This document shows positions 1-15,492 of a stretch of 64,000 bases of DNA, piece by piece. The DNA is from Allacma fusca (lineage: Eukaryota > Arthropoda > Collembola > Symphypleona > Sminthuridae), in NCBI GenBank assembly GCA_947179485.1, contig OX359247.1, positions 40,524,801 to 40,588,800 of the forward strand, read 5' to 3'. The position numbers and the translations under genes are program-made. Each line of letters begins with the position of its first letter. Position 1 is the first letter of the stretch. A model generated the notes under the pieces. The model saw only the letters and a program-made list of their open reading frames with translations. It made no database searches and was not told the DNA's origin.

Positions 1-3000
1 GACATATGAGACCCATAATTTTCCTCGGTTCTGACTTAAAATTAGATTTATCATTCTATGTACATATATTGTATGGACAATACATATGTAGATAGATATA
101 TGAATATAATCATATTATCTGCTGCAGTCTACTTTCCCTCTGTTAAGCGATTTTTCTATTGCATTTTCAAAACCTGATATTCGCTAAAAATTAAATTTAC
201 ATTTGCTAACACTTCTACTGAGTACTGTTGGATAGTCAGCATGCCTTCATATGTAAATATGTATGTAATACCTAGGCAGCAAAATTTCTTTGGGGACTCC
301 AGTTCATTCATGGAATAACCACATTTATCAATTACTTTAAAAATATATTCCCTTGTATGAGAAACACATTTCTAGGGAAAATTCAGCAATTAATTCTTGC
401 AGTAAAAGTAATAATATAATGTTTCATGACTGCATTAAGAAATCGTTAATAAGTAAATATAACTTCTGCAGATATTTTACAGTAAAATCATTTGAATTTA
501 AAGTTCATAAGTTTGCAATCAATGTCATGCTATTACGTGTCTCATTAAATTTTCCCCGGATAGAGTTCCTGAATTGCAATTTTGTTCAAACAAGTTGTTG
601 AGACTGTTGCAGGAGAAAGGACGTCTCACTACTGTTTAGGAATCCTTATACACTTTTCTCCAAATGACTAGAAATTTCGTACACAAATTTTAGTACCGAA
701 GGGATTCTGGGCACTTAAAGGATTCCGTAGAAAATGGACATTTAAAAATGTATACAGTTGTTACATTGTTCGTTTAAGTTGTTTCAGCGGATTAGTCAAC
801 TAATACAGCTCATCAACAAAAATACGAAAGCACATTTTCTTTCATAATTTTGAAGTTTTCACAGAATTACATTTTACTGTCAAAGCATTGCGTCACAATA
901 TGTAAAAATGTATCCTATGTTTTAAAATTTTATTGGTAAAGACGAAGGGAATTCCAGTCGGAGCAGTACAATTCTCCGACGTAATGGTGGGTGGAATAAC
1001 TCGTAGATTTCGAGTTTACTTTACTCTCCTTATTAAAACTTTAGTACAAGTTTATCATTGCCCATTTAGATACGAAAAGAATTACATCCAATGAAGCCAA
1101 CAATTACGTTTATTAACAAATTCCCAGACTTATTATCAGGAACAGCATATCATTGTGTCACTTGGTAAATGCTTAACAATAAATTAGTTACTCCTATTAC
1201 AAGTATTCAGACTTTGGAATGATACTTTGAGTAAAATGTATTATTTCATCCTTGCAAAGTATTAAATAAAATACAATCATAAAATGTATAAATAATAAAA
1301 ATATAATTCAGTGGTAATAAAAATATTACAAAAGTCATTTATACTTTATCAAGTACTTTTAAATGGCTTAATACTGTAGTAGTAATTTCCGATTGATATA
1401 AATCTTGAAACCAAAAGCAACGCATTCACTGTCTGAGCCTAATTGTAAGTGGAAAAGTTTCTCGTACACTAATCTTGCCTCATTTTACAGGGAAGATGCT
1501 CCCTTTCAATTTCAATGATGTTGACATCTATAAATTCCAAGCATAGTTGACTCTTTCCAGTTATGTGTAGCCTGACGTTACAGAGTATAATGATAATAAT
1601 TACGTATGTTCTGACACAGTAATTACAGTAATTACACTCCTGGTAAGACAGCATATCGTTACTTTCATAAACATAATCACATACATATATAGGAGTATCT
1701 TTGGTGTTATAGGGAGAGCAGAGAGCGGGTGGAGATGATAGACATCCAACTGATTGTGAATAAAGCTTGATGGTATTGATGTTGACAATTAACGCGTTCC
1801 TGCTGGTATGGTTACAAGACTTGGCTGGCAGAAATAAAAAATTATATTCTTACAAAACCAATTCTGTCTACGCTTTTTGGCTTTCATTTTTGTAATTTAC
1901 TCAAGCACTTATTTATAGTTTAATTATTTCCCTACCTCTGGTTGACATGAACATCGGCCCCGCACACACAATAACAATGTGACTAAAGCATAGATACTAC
2001 TAACAATAAGAAACTCTAAGGAAAACTTCAATTCGAAGAAAATATAATACATAGGGGCTGAGAAGGACGACTGACGAAACTGAATAATATTTCTGTGTCG
2101 GTTGTATTGTTAAAATGCATACGAAAGTATAAACAGATACTGTTGAATTTCCATAACAACTGTAAATGGGAAAGTAATGCCAATACTAAAAGATTTCCTT
2201 TCCTGTCCATTTCCTGTCACAATAAATTAATAGAGAATCTGATCCCGACTCCGGGGATAAATTGACGTGAACACCCATTCCCACTCCCTATAACAAAAGC
2301 CTGAAACTTCCCTTTGAAATCCCTGGAAAATTGTAGCATAATCTGTGCAGGAACAAAGACCAAGATTCATGGCGGTCTCGTGGAATTTCCTTCCTCACAA
2401 TTCATCACAGTACCATTCGACTGATTCGATATCCGACTATGTACATGAGAATCAAAAATAGATTTCAGTGCAAAAATTCAAGTTTTTATCGCCAGGTTCA
2501 TCCTTCATGCTGAAATGAAGTAATGCAATCATACGATCCCAGTCAAAGGCTGACAAGCCAAGATTAATCTGTACTTCGTGATACAGCTGTCAAAAATACC
2601 ATAGCAAAAGCATTCCTTCCCATCAGACACAGCTACCATTTTCTGTGTCATGCAGTTATTATTGATCGGGTTGTTGGCGTCGGGTATGGGAGCGGGAGAG
2701 AAAGGTTTAATTTATACAAGAAGAACAACGCTTTCTCCCTCCCGTCCTGAACAAGATGCAATTCACGCCACCCAGCTTGAAGTACGTGATGAGGAGGACT
2801 CATTCTCGCTTAAACCTCATTCAGTTCTTTTTCCTCTTATGTGTGTAAGCAGGATGATTGGAGAATCTTCGAGATTCTTGAAAGGAACGTTCTTGTGCAT
2901 ATTTTAACACCTCCCGTCATCTCTTTAGTAACCTCAAAATAAGAGAAAAAGAGATGCGGGCTGTACAGACTCTTGAGTCTCCATCATAAATTGCATTTCT

Positions 3001-6000
3001 ATAGAAGGCACGTGGAATTCGGGAAACAACGGCCTTGTTTGAAAGCTTCTCGTGTTAAGCCCTTGTCCCTTTTGGTTTGTCTTCACTAATGATTCGGTGT
3101 ACACAACACACTCGAGCAAGACGTCGTCCTTATTACACACAATTAATAATAAATACCAATTTACAGTGGGATTACAAATAATGTTGGATGTGGGCAAAAT
3201 GTGCTATTTGTAAGAAAGTATAAATCCAGAATGGTGGAAGTAAATCCGTGGATCTTTTGACTACTGAACCAGATTACTCCAGAATAAATATAATTCTGAA
3301 AGGGAGATGCGACAAATCCAAAGACAAAATCCAACGTTCCCCTAAAATTCCAAGACTTTCCTTTCAGCGGTACGACTGTCTTAAAGATTTTGCCAAGATG
3401 AGCACGTTTGCATCAATCCTGCCTTGCAAGAGTCCCTAGATTTTCGTGGGTGTTTGGTGCAAGTGCAAAAAGCATGACTGGTATTTACATACATGCATAG
3501 ATTTCACTAAAAAACTTAGGGACGTAAAGCAGGGATGTATTATTCTCTTGAATAGTTGCCTATTTCTTCAAAATACTTACATTAGCTAAGGATTATTGAT
3601 TGCTTCGTGTTCCACCCATAATTCATGTTGTGGGTGTCAAAAACTTGCCATAATTCAGCAACGCTCAGGAATAAGATAAAAATGTCATCTTGCCATACCA
3701 AGGATAAATAATACGGGTCAAGATGCGATGAACACTGATCAGCGGACTGAAAATTATGACTGTCCAGTGTAATAAACCGTAAATAATGCAGTAAATCGAA
3801 TAAAAAGTGCAGTATTCATCAAGAATTTTAAATAAATTTTGTTCTATCAACCGCCATCATAGTGTGTAAAGATACTTAAACTATATTTTTTTAGCGTATC
3901 ATTATTTCTGTAGATTACTGTCTGCATCATTTGAGATTTGGAGAAAGTAAACAGTTTTTCATTCATAGTTTTTTGGTTCTGATTTTGCTGATAAAAATTG
4001 GGGTATGAGTCCCTCGGATTTTTTACCACGTAAGATGAATAACGTACGTGAAATAAATGATAAATCAAATAAATATTTTTTTAACCAGGGGAATACTGTA
4101 CTATGAATCTAGATATTGCTAGATCCCTGTATGCATTACAAATATGTTAAGAAGGAAAAAATTCACAAACAGCAAGTCAAAGGAACATGATCATTTAACA
4201 ATCATAGGTATGAGGGCGAGTGTCTCCGGCATATTGATCCGTAGGCTCTCTCAGAGATGAAGACATTCCAAAAATAATCAAGGATTCTGTTCATATTGCA
4301 CACGCTGCGTGAATGACAACTCTGACTGCCAATGTCAATGAGTGAAAGACTATGAAACACTTGTACTCGCTTACATACATACAACCCAATTCAATTTCAG
4401 AGCTTCGACCCTCGGTTGAACAAGATTTAATCAGATATTTGCAAAATTTTGGGGAAATACAGTAGCATTCGGAGATTTGATACTAGTATGTTTACAATGG
4501 TCATATGCACCCTGATTTTCTATTCAGAGTCGGCCAAGAAGGAACTATACAAGCAGCTTCAACGGACTCGTATTAGTTCTGTAAGTTATAAAAAAACACT
4601 CCTACTGAGAAATAAATATAAATTGGAGCTAACTGACACACACATATGTTCATGCCTAACACAATATACTTATACTTTCCCGTGCCATTATTTTCAAAGT
4701 TCCTCCTATGGTAATACAACGGATTTATTCGTTATGGTGGTTACTATTTGTCAACTTTGCTTCTTTTCAAGATACCGACGTAAGGTGCTTTATCGTAATG
4801 AAATTTCAGTGAAAGGCTTCCTGGAATAGTAAGGATCTATCGTAGAATTCGAACTTCTGACAATATATAAAAAGCTTTGCGTTTAGGAACTAGGAAACGT
4901 ATACATACTTACCTACTACTTTTAACTAACTGTAGGAGGTTGGGTCGTATATCTGTATATGTATGTTAAAATATTGCGGAATTTGGCAATGCTGAAGTTG
5001 CAACTTCATCTCTGTTGTACCCATTAAAAATTAGTGGTTTGTTTTTGTGTCGTCAATCCTTATTCTCTCCTGTCTTTATGATGCAGCACTTTGACAGTAA
5101 ACACTAAAAATACAGAGCGTGTTTTTGAATACTGAACATAACAGTTTCGCACGTAGCGAGAAAAAATGTATTGAGATTTAGGAATAAACATGGAAAATAT
5201 TTTTCACCAGCTACACTTTTGTTATTAATGACAAACTCGATAGCTTGATTTTACTTTCAAGTTTTAATCACTTATTTGTACAAACAGTTTTTCGGTAGAC
5301 ATTTTCTTGCGGTAGGTGTTTACAATGTGTTAATATTTATTACTTATGGGATAACTTAAAATAAACCTGCTGTTTGAGTTGAAAGAAAAAATGTAAGTGT
5401 TTATGACAGCATTAATAGGCAATTGGAAAAGACGTTGACTAAAGTAACTATACATTCCAAAGAATATTGCTTTCTGGTTACGATCGCCGCTAAGGTAGGA
5501 TTCACGTGAGCATAGAAGTAACTGAACAAAAATAAAATATTGTCCGACAAATGCATCAAAGGATAACACGAGGAACACAAAGGTTAGCTTAAGGAATACG
5601 GGAAAATATCATAAAATGACGAAAAATACAATATTATATGGATTTTCACTATTATAAAACAGATAACATTTATTTTCAAGGAACTAGCCCCTCGAAAAGA
5701 ATTGATAATAAAAATAAGTTACTTTATGAACAAAAGGGCATGTGCACATGCTCCGTTATGTTAAGTCATAGAAAATTCTGGTTTACCGACGCAAATATAT
5801 TCTGACGGTGATATTGTACACAAAAATGCTTGGCAAATATGAATATAAAATATATGAAGATTTAGAGTTTGCTATTTTACTTAGCTGGTTGTATAAATTA
5901 CATATGTATTGTGTTTTCATCCGCAAGAGTCGAGAAAAAAACAAAGTTGCTGCAACATGCAAATACATCATCCCCGGGGGAAACCTTGATTGGATGATTA

Positions 6001-6323
6001 CATATCTATATGTACAAAAAAATGTAAAGCCAGAGGAAAAACACGGCACTACTATAGTACTCTTATAAAAGCAATGCTCGGTATAATCATACATTACAAT
6101 AAAATTGTAGATGTAGAAATTAATTACTAATAATTACTATTAAAACTATTAATTACATAAGAGCTATCCATTCAACTATAATTAAAAGTTGACAAAATAC
6201 TTTGAAGTTTTCGCTCGTCACACATTAGTAGTTAGCTTTGCATTCACTAAAAAAGTTTATGATTCTAGTTTTGGAGACTTGATTCGTCTTGAGAAAGAAG
6301 GGAATAATCAAACGTGGTAGACA
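1..6323. other. No supported gene
   Basis: AT-rich sequence with only short open frames that lack splice context, recognisable domains or composition unlike background. A signal-like N-terminus follows the ATG at 2650, but its downstream residues look random. I see no RNA gene or delimited repeat here. Confidence 0.5.
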
Positions 6324-9300
6324 TTAATCTGACTCCTCGTCGTCCTCCATCGACTCCATCCTAAAAAGAAAAGGGAAAATTGTAGAGTACGACACCAAGG
6401 CTTAATAAAAATATTTCCAAATTAAACACAATTATGCGTAACCTGTTACCTTCATTATCAATTAAATAAATTAACCGCAACACTGAGCAGTTCAAAAAAC
6501 TAGTAAGCGTAACCTAAAACATGGAAATTGGTACAACTAAAAGATATTCGTTACCCTATCGTAAAATCGTGCCCCTCTCCATCATCCTCCTCTAGGGTAA
6601 CCTCAGGGACAAGATAGAGGCAGTCTTCATCCGTCTCCGAATTGTCCACCCTACTTAAGAAATGCGTGCCATCGAAGGGTCGGAAAGCTTTACTATGAAC
6701 TAATCCTACGGCGATGGTGCCCATGGTGGATATCACGTCGCGATGATAGTAATGATTTGATGACGATCCCGTAGCACCGTTCAACATCCCCGGACGGTAG
6801 TGAGAAAGCACATGCTCATCTTTCTCCTTCATGGATGGAAAATTTAGACCACAAACCCCACATTTGGAATGGCTCGGTGGATCTACCTGGTAATGCATAC
6901 TCTGGTAGTGCCGTATGAGTGACTTTTTCGATGCGAAGACGAAAGAGCACAAATCGCATTTCAGCTTCGTCGAGTCCACTACACTGATCGGTTCATTCGG
7001 GTTGCGACAGTAAGTTCTGTGACAGTGAAGACGGAACTCGGACAGGAAGGACTTCCCACACACTGGACAATGGTACGGGTCGTTCGGATTACTAGAAAAT
7101 AATTGGCTAGCAGAGGAGAGATCTTCACAGCTACTTAAGGAGGAGGTTGCTGCCGGCGTGCTGGTAACTGATTCCTCAAAGCGAAGGTAGTGGTTGAAGG
7201 GTGGTGGTAGAGATGAAACTAAATTTTCGCTACTGCTGCTGCTTGAAGGAAGAATTTCCATCTCTGAGACTTCCTCCGATACCCTCGACTTTTTCGGCTC
7301 CGAAGGTTGGTCCCCTTGTCCTAAATTTGTATAAACAGCTGCTCAACATAGTTGGACGAACTTACTCGAAAATCATTCAGTGCAATTCAAACCTGTATTC
7401 ATTCATTCAATGCCTAAAATAATTAACTTCAACTAATTCTTCTGTATTCCTTGTTTAAGGGCCAACAGTTGGTTCATCAGTAACATCACATACAAGCCAG
7501 CTGACGACAAAACTCTACCTAAAACCTCAGCCCCTTTTTGAAACCAATCAACGATTTCAAAAATCCCTACACGAAAATGAATTTTTACTTCAAGTCACAT
7601 ACTTAGTAACACATATTCAAGAGAAACTCCTGTTTCCTACGGTGTGCCTTAGGTAACTGCTAACTGGGTTAAATATCCCAATTATTATCCACAAATGATT
7701 ATACACAACCAAAAACATGACAAAATCCACGCAATAGAATATTATTCCTAAACTCATCTTCATAAATGGATTTGCGTTGCAATTTGAGCCATTCGTAAAC
7801 TATTTTTTTTGGTGCTGTTGTAGTTGCAGGGATATCAAGTACCAATACTTTCCTGATGTGGCCTACAGTTGAATTTGGCTGTTGGAAACTTTTCAAAAGA
7901 AGCTACATAGCAAGGGATTTGAAATAAGTTAATCCCTGAAAGCAGACACTCCGGATCTGGAAGATAACTAAGTGGTGTAGTTATCCCACCCAGAAAAGGT
8001 CTAGGACGTTCTACTAATTCCTGTCCCCCTGAATTTCAGGGAGTAATTTCCAGGAAGTAATTAAGCAACATCAAAAATATAAGTGAAGTTGCCATAAGGT
8101 CTGAATTTTCGTACTGAAGTTTTATATACATACATCAAAACCCAAAGCTCCTATAAAGTTATACTGTGGCGGAGGTTTACTTTAAAAAAATATTAATATT
8201 TAATATCTATATTATTTAAAATTATTTTTTTAATACTGGAAAACTGATGGAAATTATTTATCCAAAATTTAGTTTTGAGACCCCTAAATTGGATGTTTCA
8301 TAGGGACAAATTAATTATTATGTGAGCGCAGCGTGTTGTTCAATATAGTTTACTCCAATTTACACAATATTAACATTCACCCAACAGCATTAAGGATTCA
8401 CGACAATTTATACAAACTGGGATAAATTATCGCACTATATTTTCTTGTACGCTAAATATTTTTGTTTTAATTTTAACACAACACATCCAGAATGCCAGTA
8501 GTAATCAATTATTATTTAATACTTTGAATGAAATTTGTCCTTGTTACAAACAAGCTTTTTGATTTACTGTAAAAATTGAGATGTTAAACGTTAAAGTTTC
8601 AACTCAGCAGTAAAGCGTCAAAGCAGCCTTCCAATTCACTCAAAACGTATATACACACAACAACGAAATAAGAATTTTACTCCTATTAAATCGACAACCC
8701 TACCTTTAAGTATATCATTAATCAATCCCTTAAAAAAGATATCAACATTTCCAAAATATTACACTTCTAACCCACATCCTTTTGAAAATAATACATATCC
8801 CCCCCCCCCAACAAACAAACTAAACAAAATTCTCTCCACCAACAGAATCCCCCAGAATATCATCCTATCAATTAAAATTCAACAGTTTAAAAACAACTAA
8901 CCCGTCTCCGAAAAGGCTTTAGGTGCGGAATTTGATTTACACTCTGTCTCGGACTTATTCGACACTAATCTTGTACTACTTCTGGTGGATCTCCTTGGGA
9001 AATTATCGGAGACCAATGGAGGAGACGTGGCTTCAATGTGATTTGTATCTTCTCCCACGTCAATTCCTACAAAACAACAAATACAAATGACCCCACCAAA
9101 TTAATCCCACCATACTCTCAAAACTTTTCTTAAAAAAAAAACACACAAAAACAGCTAACAATCCCCCTCCTCCTCCCCCAAAACGAACATCCCTTCCAAA
9201 ATATTATCTCACCATTATTATTATTATTAGCTTTCCCCACTCCCCCTGACCCTGTAGAGTTCTCCGTGACCTCTTCCCCTTTACTCCCAATCTCTTTGCT

Positions 9301-9759
9301 ACTGTTGGCAGGTGACTCACTCGTGTTGCTCCCTTGCTCACAAATTCCCGCCGCTTCCGTCAACGAGGAGAAGTCCCCGATGAGCTTGTCAATCTCGTCA
9401 CTGATCTTGGCCAGGAAGGACCCCGCCGTCCGTAGACGGCTAAAATCTAAATACAATTCATACAGTTGAGAGAATACCATGGAACATTTCCCACACAGAT
9501 GAAGTTTCAACTTGGACTCCTCATCCTTCTCTTTGGCATCCAAATGAAGCCATTTCAATTTGTAAATCTCAGTCAGGGCTTCAGTCACTTGGATCGTCGT
9601 GTAATTATTGTCATCCTTCGTTACAAACTCAGAGACTCGAGCTCCCGGATCCTTTTTTAAACTACTTCGATTCGTCCTTTTTTCACGGAGTTGAACTGTG
9701 AACTCAAATGCACAATTAGCACATTTTTCCGAGTGCTTTAGACCTTTTGTTGAAGCCAT
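6324..9759 (-). CDS. ZAD-like / C2H2 zinc-finger protein, four exons
   Basis: Probable nuclear DNA-binding protein. The exons, in transcript order, are 9759-9213, 9066-8902, 7320-6555 and 6360-6324. All have GT/AG borders and phases 1, 1 and 2 that close, giving about 504 aa from the ATG at 9757-9759. The N-terminus has a CxxC pair at residues 13/16 and another at 89/92, with a hydrophobic helix between. This spacing resembles the zinc-finger-associated (ZAD) domain of arthropod transcription factors, although the match is loose. The middle is Ser/Asn-rich. Three fingers follow at about residues 320-415: the first is C2HC (its last ligand is Cys), and the next two are C2H2 with the usual 12-residue spacing. 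The last exon encodes only a short acidic tail ending EESD. Three fingers is few for a ZAD protein. I cannot name an orthologue; the finger calls are sure, the ZAD call is moderate. Confidence 0.8.
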
Positions 9760-12700
9760 AATTTCCTTTCACTTCCAAAAACCTTCCACCTGTAATTTGA
9801 CAGGGCTGAACATTCGAGCGAGAGATGTGCCTTGATGAGGGGGTCACCAAGAGTCCAAATATATTTCCAGGGATGCTCCAAATTCCAAAAAAAAATCCCA
9901 CACTTTTTGTCTAATTTCCAATTAAATTGTGAACAAGAGATCTTCTTACTGTTATGGCTATAGGACATCCAAATCAGGAAAAGTAATCATGTTTTAATTT
10001 TCCCGGCGATCTTCACATGCAGTTTGGGCGGCCAATCTTCAGCTGTACCAAAGCGTACATACAACATGCACTTAATATAGCCAGACATCATCTCTCTGGA
10101 GGTAACTCCGCTTCAGAAGATAGCGTCAATGGATTCAATGCATTGTACGTTTACAAGCAGCAGCCCTTCCACATACAATCGTCCCTTAACCCAATGGTTT
10201 TTAAGGGCTAATGACTCCCCTCATTCCCAGAGGCCCGTGAGAATTACATTAGCCTTTGAATAACCTCCCATGGTTTTTTAGCACCTCTCATATTTTCCTA
10301 GTTTGATGGACGGAGCATTTGATATGTAATATATTTTTTCTTTATTAATATAAGTACTTAAATTCTTTATTATTTTTAATACCGCTTCGCATTTTTAAGC
10401 AGAGCAATTAATATCCTGACCACAGTTCAAGGCGTCATATGCATTATATAATGACTGAAGACTAATCCAGGATTAATTTTGATTGTTATTTTTTTACAGG
10501 GAGAAATATAATTATTTGGATTATTTCTAGGAATAAAATCCGAATATGCCTATTTATGGTTTAAGTATTTCCTTGCATGTGAAAAAATTAATGGAAAAAA
10601 GATCTGCCGGTTGGATTTCATGGGATGTTATCGTCTGTAACAGGTGGTAATTTTTTATGGTATATTTGTGGTTTTTGCAAATTATAAACTATGAGCACTG
10701 TCTGCGTGTTAAGTAGGATACTTAAAAAAAACGGGAATGAAATCTGACTGTTAATTGTAATGGTATGATATTTTTGTAAGGGGAAAAATTAATGGTGATA
10801 ACGGAAATGTGTTAAAATGGGTTGACGCCAGTGGAGAAAGTGTTCTAAGGGGAATCTTGGCTGTAGGGAGCTATAGGGCTCTATAGGGGGAATATTATAT
10901 AAATATATAATAATTATTGTACATTATATATAGAATTTTTGATAAAGAACACACGTGTAGGATGGGAAGGTTTGATAAGGAGGGATGACAAAACAACAAC
11001 AAACGTAAAAAAAAGATGTGAATGAAGAGGGACTGTTTTTCCTCCTTTGTAACAAAAGCATTCCATTTGGAGTGTGGTGTAAATTTGGGGATTATTATGT
11101 TTGGGCTGGGCTCAAAAATGAATACCCAATTAACAATATTTTTACTTTTGTTATTTGCAAATATCCTTTGACTGTGGGCAGGAGGGATATGTGTAAAGTA
11201 GCTCTGTCCATGCTCTCTCAACGTTCTGAAGGGGAGCTTGTATTGTCAATTAGTTATAATTTGTCGATAATTTTTATTCATTTGAGTTTTAAAGATATAT
11301 GTAAGTATGTGTAAACTGTATTTGTGGGATCTATTGTTACTCATAAAATATTCTGTGGTAGAGGAGGGAGACGGACATACTATTTGTTTATGAGAGAAGA
11401 ACTTAAATAGATCACACCCTCTTTCCTGTTGCATTTGGATTTCGGATCGATACATTCTATGTATGCCTGTGTGCATGCATATATGTTACTCACATATAGT
11501 TAAAAGACAATAATTATTACACTTTATATCCCCTTATATGAGTAGTTCCTTTATAGGGGCAAAAATATCCCGACCAGTGGTCGTCACGGGGGCCAAAAAC
11601 AGCATCTTTACCCGAGGAATCATAATCGTGTATTGGGGAAAAATTGTATCGGGCACCCGTACCTGTTACAATATCTGATAGCAATACCCACTCCGAATTT
11701 TACAATAATTGTCTAACACCCTCAATTTTACTGCCCACCCTTGTAAAGTGTTACACGAGGCAGAGTACGTATTGAAAAGTCTGACGATTTGAAATTTAAA
11801 AAGTATTTAGCATATTTGACAGTAAATTTAAATAATATATTGTCGCTACTTATTTTCTCACGAGCATTTTTGATACTTAATACAGACAGTTTTTACACTG
11901 GACAAAAATAGCCGATCATTTATTCCCACGTAAGGAGATTTTACCGTACTGGATAGGCACAACGGAGTGTTCAAAAAAGCGACAAAATGTTTCAAAATGT
12001 AAATTGCAGAAGGAAATTTTAGACTTACATATGTAAGTACATCTATACACTTATAAGCAATTTGGGGAAGCTTCAAACAGAATACATTTTTTTTAATGCG
12101 AACACATTTCTATAAAAATTATTGCTCCCAACTTCCAAATATTTTCTCGTATGCCAGAAAATAGCGTCACATATGTCCTCTTGTATTCCGGATTAACAGA
12201 TATTTTAATAGAATATTTAATTTTCCATGTGCGAGTGCGTACCAAAAATTTAGTGCAAAAAATTGTGTCAAAAAACGTTTGGTTACTTCAAATGAGTACC
12301 CACGGGTCGTACCCACACCCGTACCCATTTACTCGAGTGACACCGATACCCTTGCCGAACAGTGATTTGGATTCCCGTTCACGGCAATGTTGATAATTCT
12401 ATTCCTTCCAAGTGTACCATACACAGAAGAGTCATATACAGGCTCCATGCTTCTTCTACAAGTGGGCTCTGGTAGGGAGAGTGCACTAATCCCAAAATCT
12501 CATGTCTTACTAACACTTCGTTAAAGTGCTATAACGATCTACTAATCCAGTTAATGATTATAATCGCTTACCATTTGAGCCATATAGGAGCATTCTGACT
12601 TGCATTGGTATCTCATGGGAAAAGTCTACAATTATTAACATTAAGTTTCCTTGTAAAAATTACATGCACACGCAATTTTTGATTGCAAAAACATTTTGAG

Positions 12701-15492
12701 TGCAATAATAGCATCCTATTATTTTGCAGTAAAACATTTGAGCATGAGCATACTCCGTAGTCCGTACTCGCCGTAATTATCAATTCCTTCGCAAATAATT
12801 TAAATAACATATAGTTTGAGTTACCTAATGCCACTGTCAGCCTTTAAAGTTTAAACCTCTGAAAGGAAATTCAAGGCTATAAAATTAAAGAAAAAGGAAA
12901 GCGATGATACATAATTCCACTGTGTACTATCAGTACGAGCAGATAAGACTTATATGTTTTGTTATTCCTCAAAAAGTAAGCAAATGTTATATATTTAGCT
13001 TTTACAGGGTCGCCATATCCACTTGATGCTGCTCTTCCTAGCCCTCATAAGGATACATAAAATATCCCACACCCCACTATGTACTTTATAGCAGTTTTAT
13101 TCCAGATTTTCAGATATTTCAATTTTTACCTAATATTTAAAGCCGTTTCCAAGCGTATCGCACTCCTTTATTGGCGCTCAATTAAAACCCCGTATCAACA
13201 GCTACAGTGAAAAAAGGCAAGGTTATTAATTACTTCAAAACTTTAATATCCGGAACAATATTTTCCCGTCTTTAAATCTTGTATCATTTTTTCTTACTCC
13301 GACATTATTTTTTGACCCTCGCAGATGATATTAATCATAGAATTTTGAAACATACAATAATTAGTCTTCACTACATAAAAATTCTAAATGAAACCCTCAA
13401 ATACGCGTTGATTCACGATTCTAACCTTAAATATGACCTACACTTCGTGAATAAACCAAATCTATCAAAATCTAAAGTAAACTTTCCTTCAATTAAGAGA
13501 ATTTTAAATCATTCACACCCGCGTACAGGGCCCACCTAATGATTCCCGTCACCCTGTACTTCCAACAACTTTTTAGCATAATGCCATAGTTCGAGGAAAC
13601 TGCTCATGTGTAATTATGTATACTTGCAAAATATACGTGGGTGCAGGTGCAGTAAACTCCCTCCATACAAGAACCCTCCAACCCACAAAATTCAACAAAA
13701 CATTCCAGGTCCTAATAATCTCATGGAACATACCATCCCTTCAAAAGGAACACATCAAATATTGTTTACTCATCCGCAGACAAAATAGTCTATAACGAGA
13801 GTAACCCTCACATTCCTCCCAGACTGTATTTTTATGCACATACGCAGTACAATGAAAGTAGCGTCCATCAGCAGTATTCGTCCAAGTAATTAAAACCCTA
13901 ATTTTTTTTAAACTCTAGCTGCTCTCTATATAGAGCCCTCCTCACAACAACACCATTAACTTTCTAATGGATTCGGAAGAGGTCTCCCTCACAGTTGTAC
14001 ACTATAACATCCCATCCTTAACACATAGCCCAAGTTATACATACGCCAGGACTTACTATATACATGAGCATCTTGCATTATGAAGGTACATGTACATACT
14101 CAAAACAGCAAAAGCCCTGAAAAAAGGAAGCCGCCGTGTGAGGTACACACACTACAACACATAAGTTTCGCTTGTATATGTCAAACTGTGGAGGGGTATA
14201 GGAGCCATAGGAGCAATAATAAGGCTGGGGAAATTGAGGTACACTCACACTCAGCTCCTCATTCTCATCGTAGTCCATCGCCATCCACATCCACACTTAC
14301 CAACATACAGAGTTTAAAGTTACTCTCATATAACTACACTATTGCAGGTTTGCATGGAATGACTTGGCATTGCCTTCTCATAGCCTGAGTGTACATATGC
14401 ACTCCCAACGCTTGAGGCTCAGGCTAAGGCTCGAGCAAAGAACTGCTCAGTGCTCAGTGCTCAAATGCTCAAGAACTTTTTTTTGAGGCTTCGCTTCACC
14501 ACCGTAACACATATACATTTATGGTGCTTTATATACATAGTACACAACACATATGACTGTGTGTGTGTTTGTGAATTGAGAATTTGAGAATATTTATTAA
14601 AGGGAGTATATACGATATGTATATAACATATTATGATGAGTACAAGCATATATGTAATGTAGCTGTGAATAGTGCATAGTGCATAGACTTAGGCTCTAGA
14701 CTCAGCGTACATATATAATCTGCATGGAAATTATTATTGGGCGATTGGGCGCCTATACTATGACTATGAACAGATGAACTCATTCCTTGTTTAAAAGTAC
14801 ATACATAAAAAAAAATATATACGGACCGTATATGTAAGTATATGATGACAAAATAGTCTCCTCTGGATAGTATTTGATCTAAAAAAAATAGTGAGCCGAG
14901 CCATGCAGCCTGCCAGTACGAAAGCACCTCTTATTTCAAAGTATACTTGTTGGTGGGAGGATCTTCGGTGCGTCAGTGGAAAGTTGATAAATTTAATTTT
15001 TGATATCTACACATTTTAAAGTATTTCTACACCCAATTAAATATAACTCTATGAATACAAATTAGGAGTGAGAGTGAGTGAGTCCCTGTGAGATAAACAC
15101 AGATCGACAATTTTATTTTGCGGGAATGAACCTCAGGATTAGTCGCAGACTCTCGCGCTTTCATTTCCAGCAGCAGCAGCAGGAGCAGGATCAGGATCAG
15201 GAACAACATCATCAGAAGAAACAAGAGCGGATAAACTATACAAAACTAATTGTTTGTTTAGTAGATCAGGGGTCGGAGAGTAGAGTAAAAGGACTCAGGA
15301 AAATACACTATTTAATCCGGAGTGTGGACAGTTAAAAACAAGATATCAATTCGAGAGCAAAAAAAAATTGGGATTGTATTATTTGTATTGTGATGCAACC
15401 TACCAACTTTGCCTACTTCAATGTTTTGAATCCAATTGTGACGGTGGATCTTCATTCTTGAAAAATAAATTGTAATCACATTTCTGATCAAC
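9760..15492. other. No supported gene
   Basis: AT-rich intergenic sequence. About 11640-12400 has scattered GGGTAC-like motifs (for example 12297-12345), which may be a decayed repeat, but I could not find matching ends. A short CAG-rich stretch lies at 15170-15200, possibly within the 5' UTR or promoter of the Acinus gene. No RNA gene seen. Confidence 0.45.

Noticed and set aside
2650-2907. 85-codon frame starting with a signal-like sequence
   Set aside because: Only the first 16 residues look like a signal peptide; the remainder has no pattern, no partner exon and no promoter evidence.
11540-12410. Possible fifth hAT-type element with GGGTAC-like motifs
   Set aside because: I could not find matching terminal inverted repeats or an 8-bp duplication, so it is not reported as an element.
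13522-13561. 8-bp inverted repeat GTACAGGG/CCCTGTAC
   Set aside because: Short, with a long loop and no gene next to it to act on; expected by chance in a window of this size.
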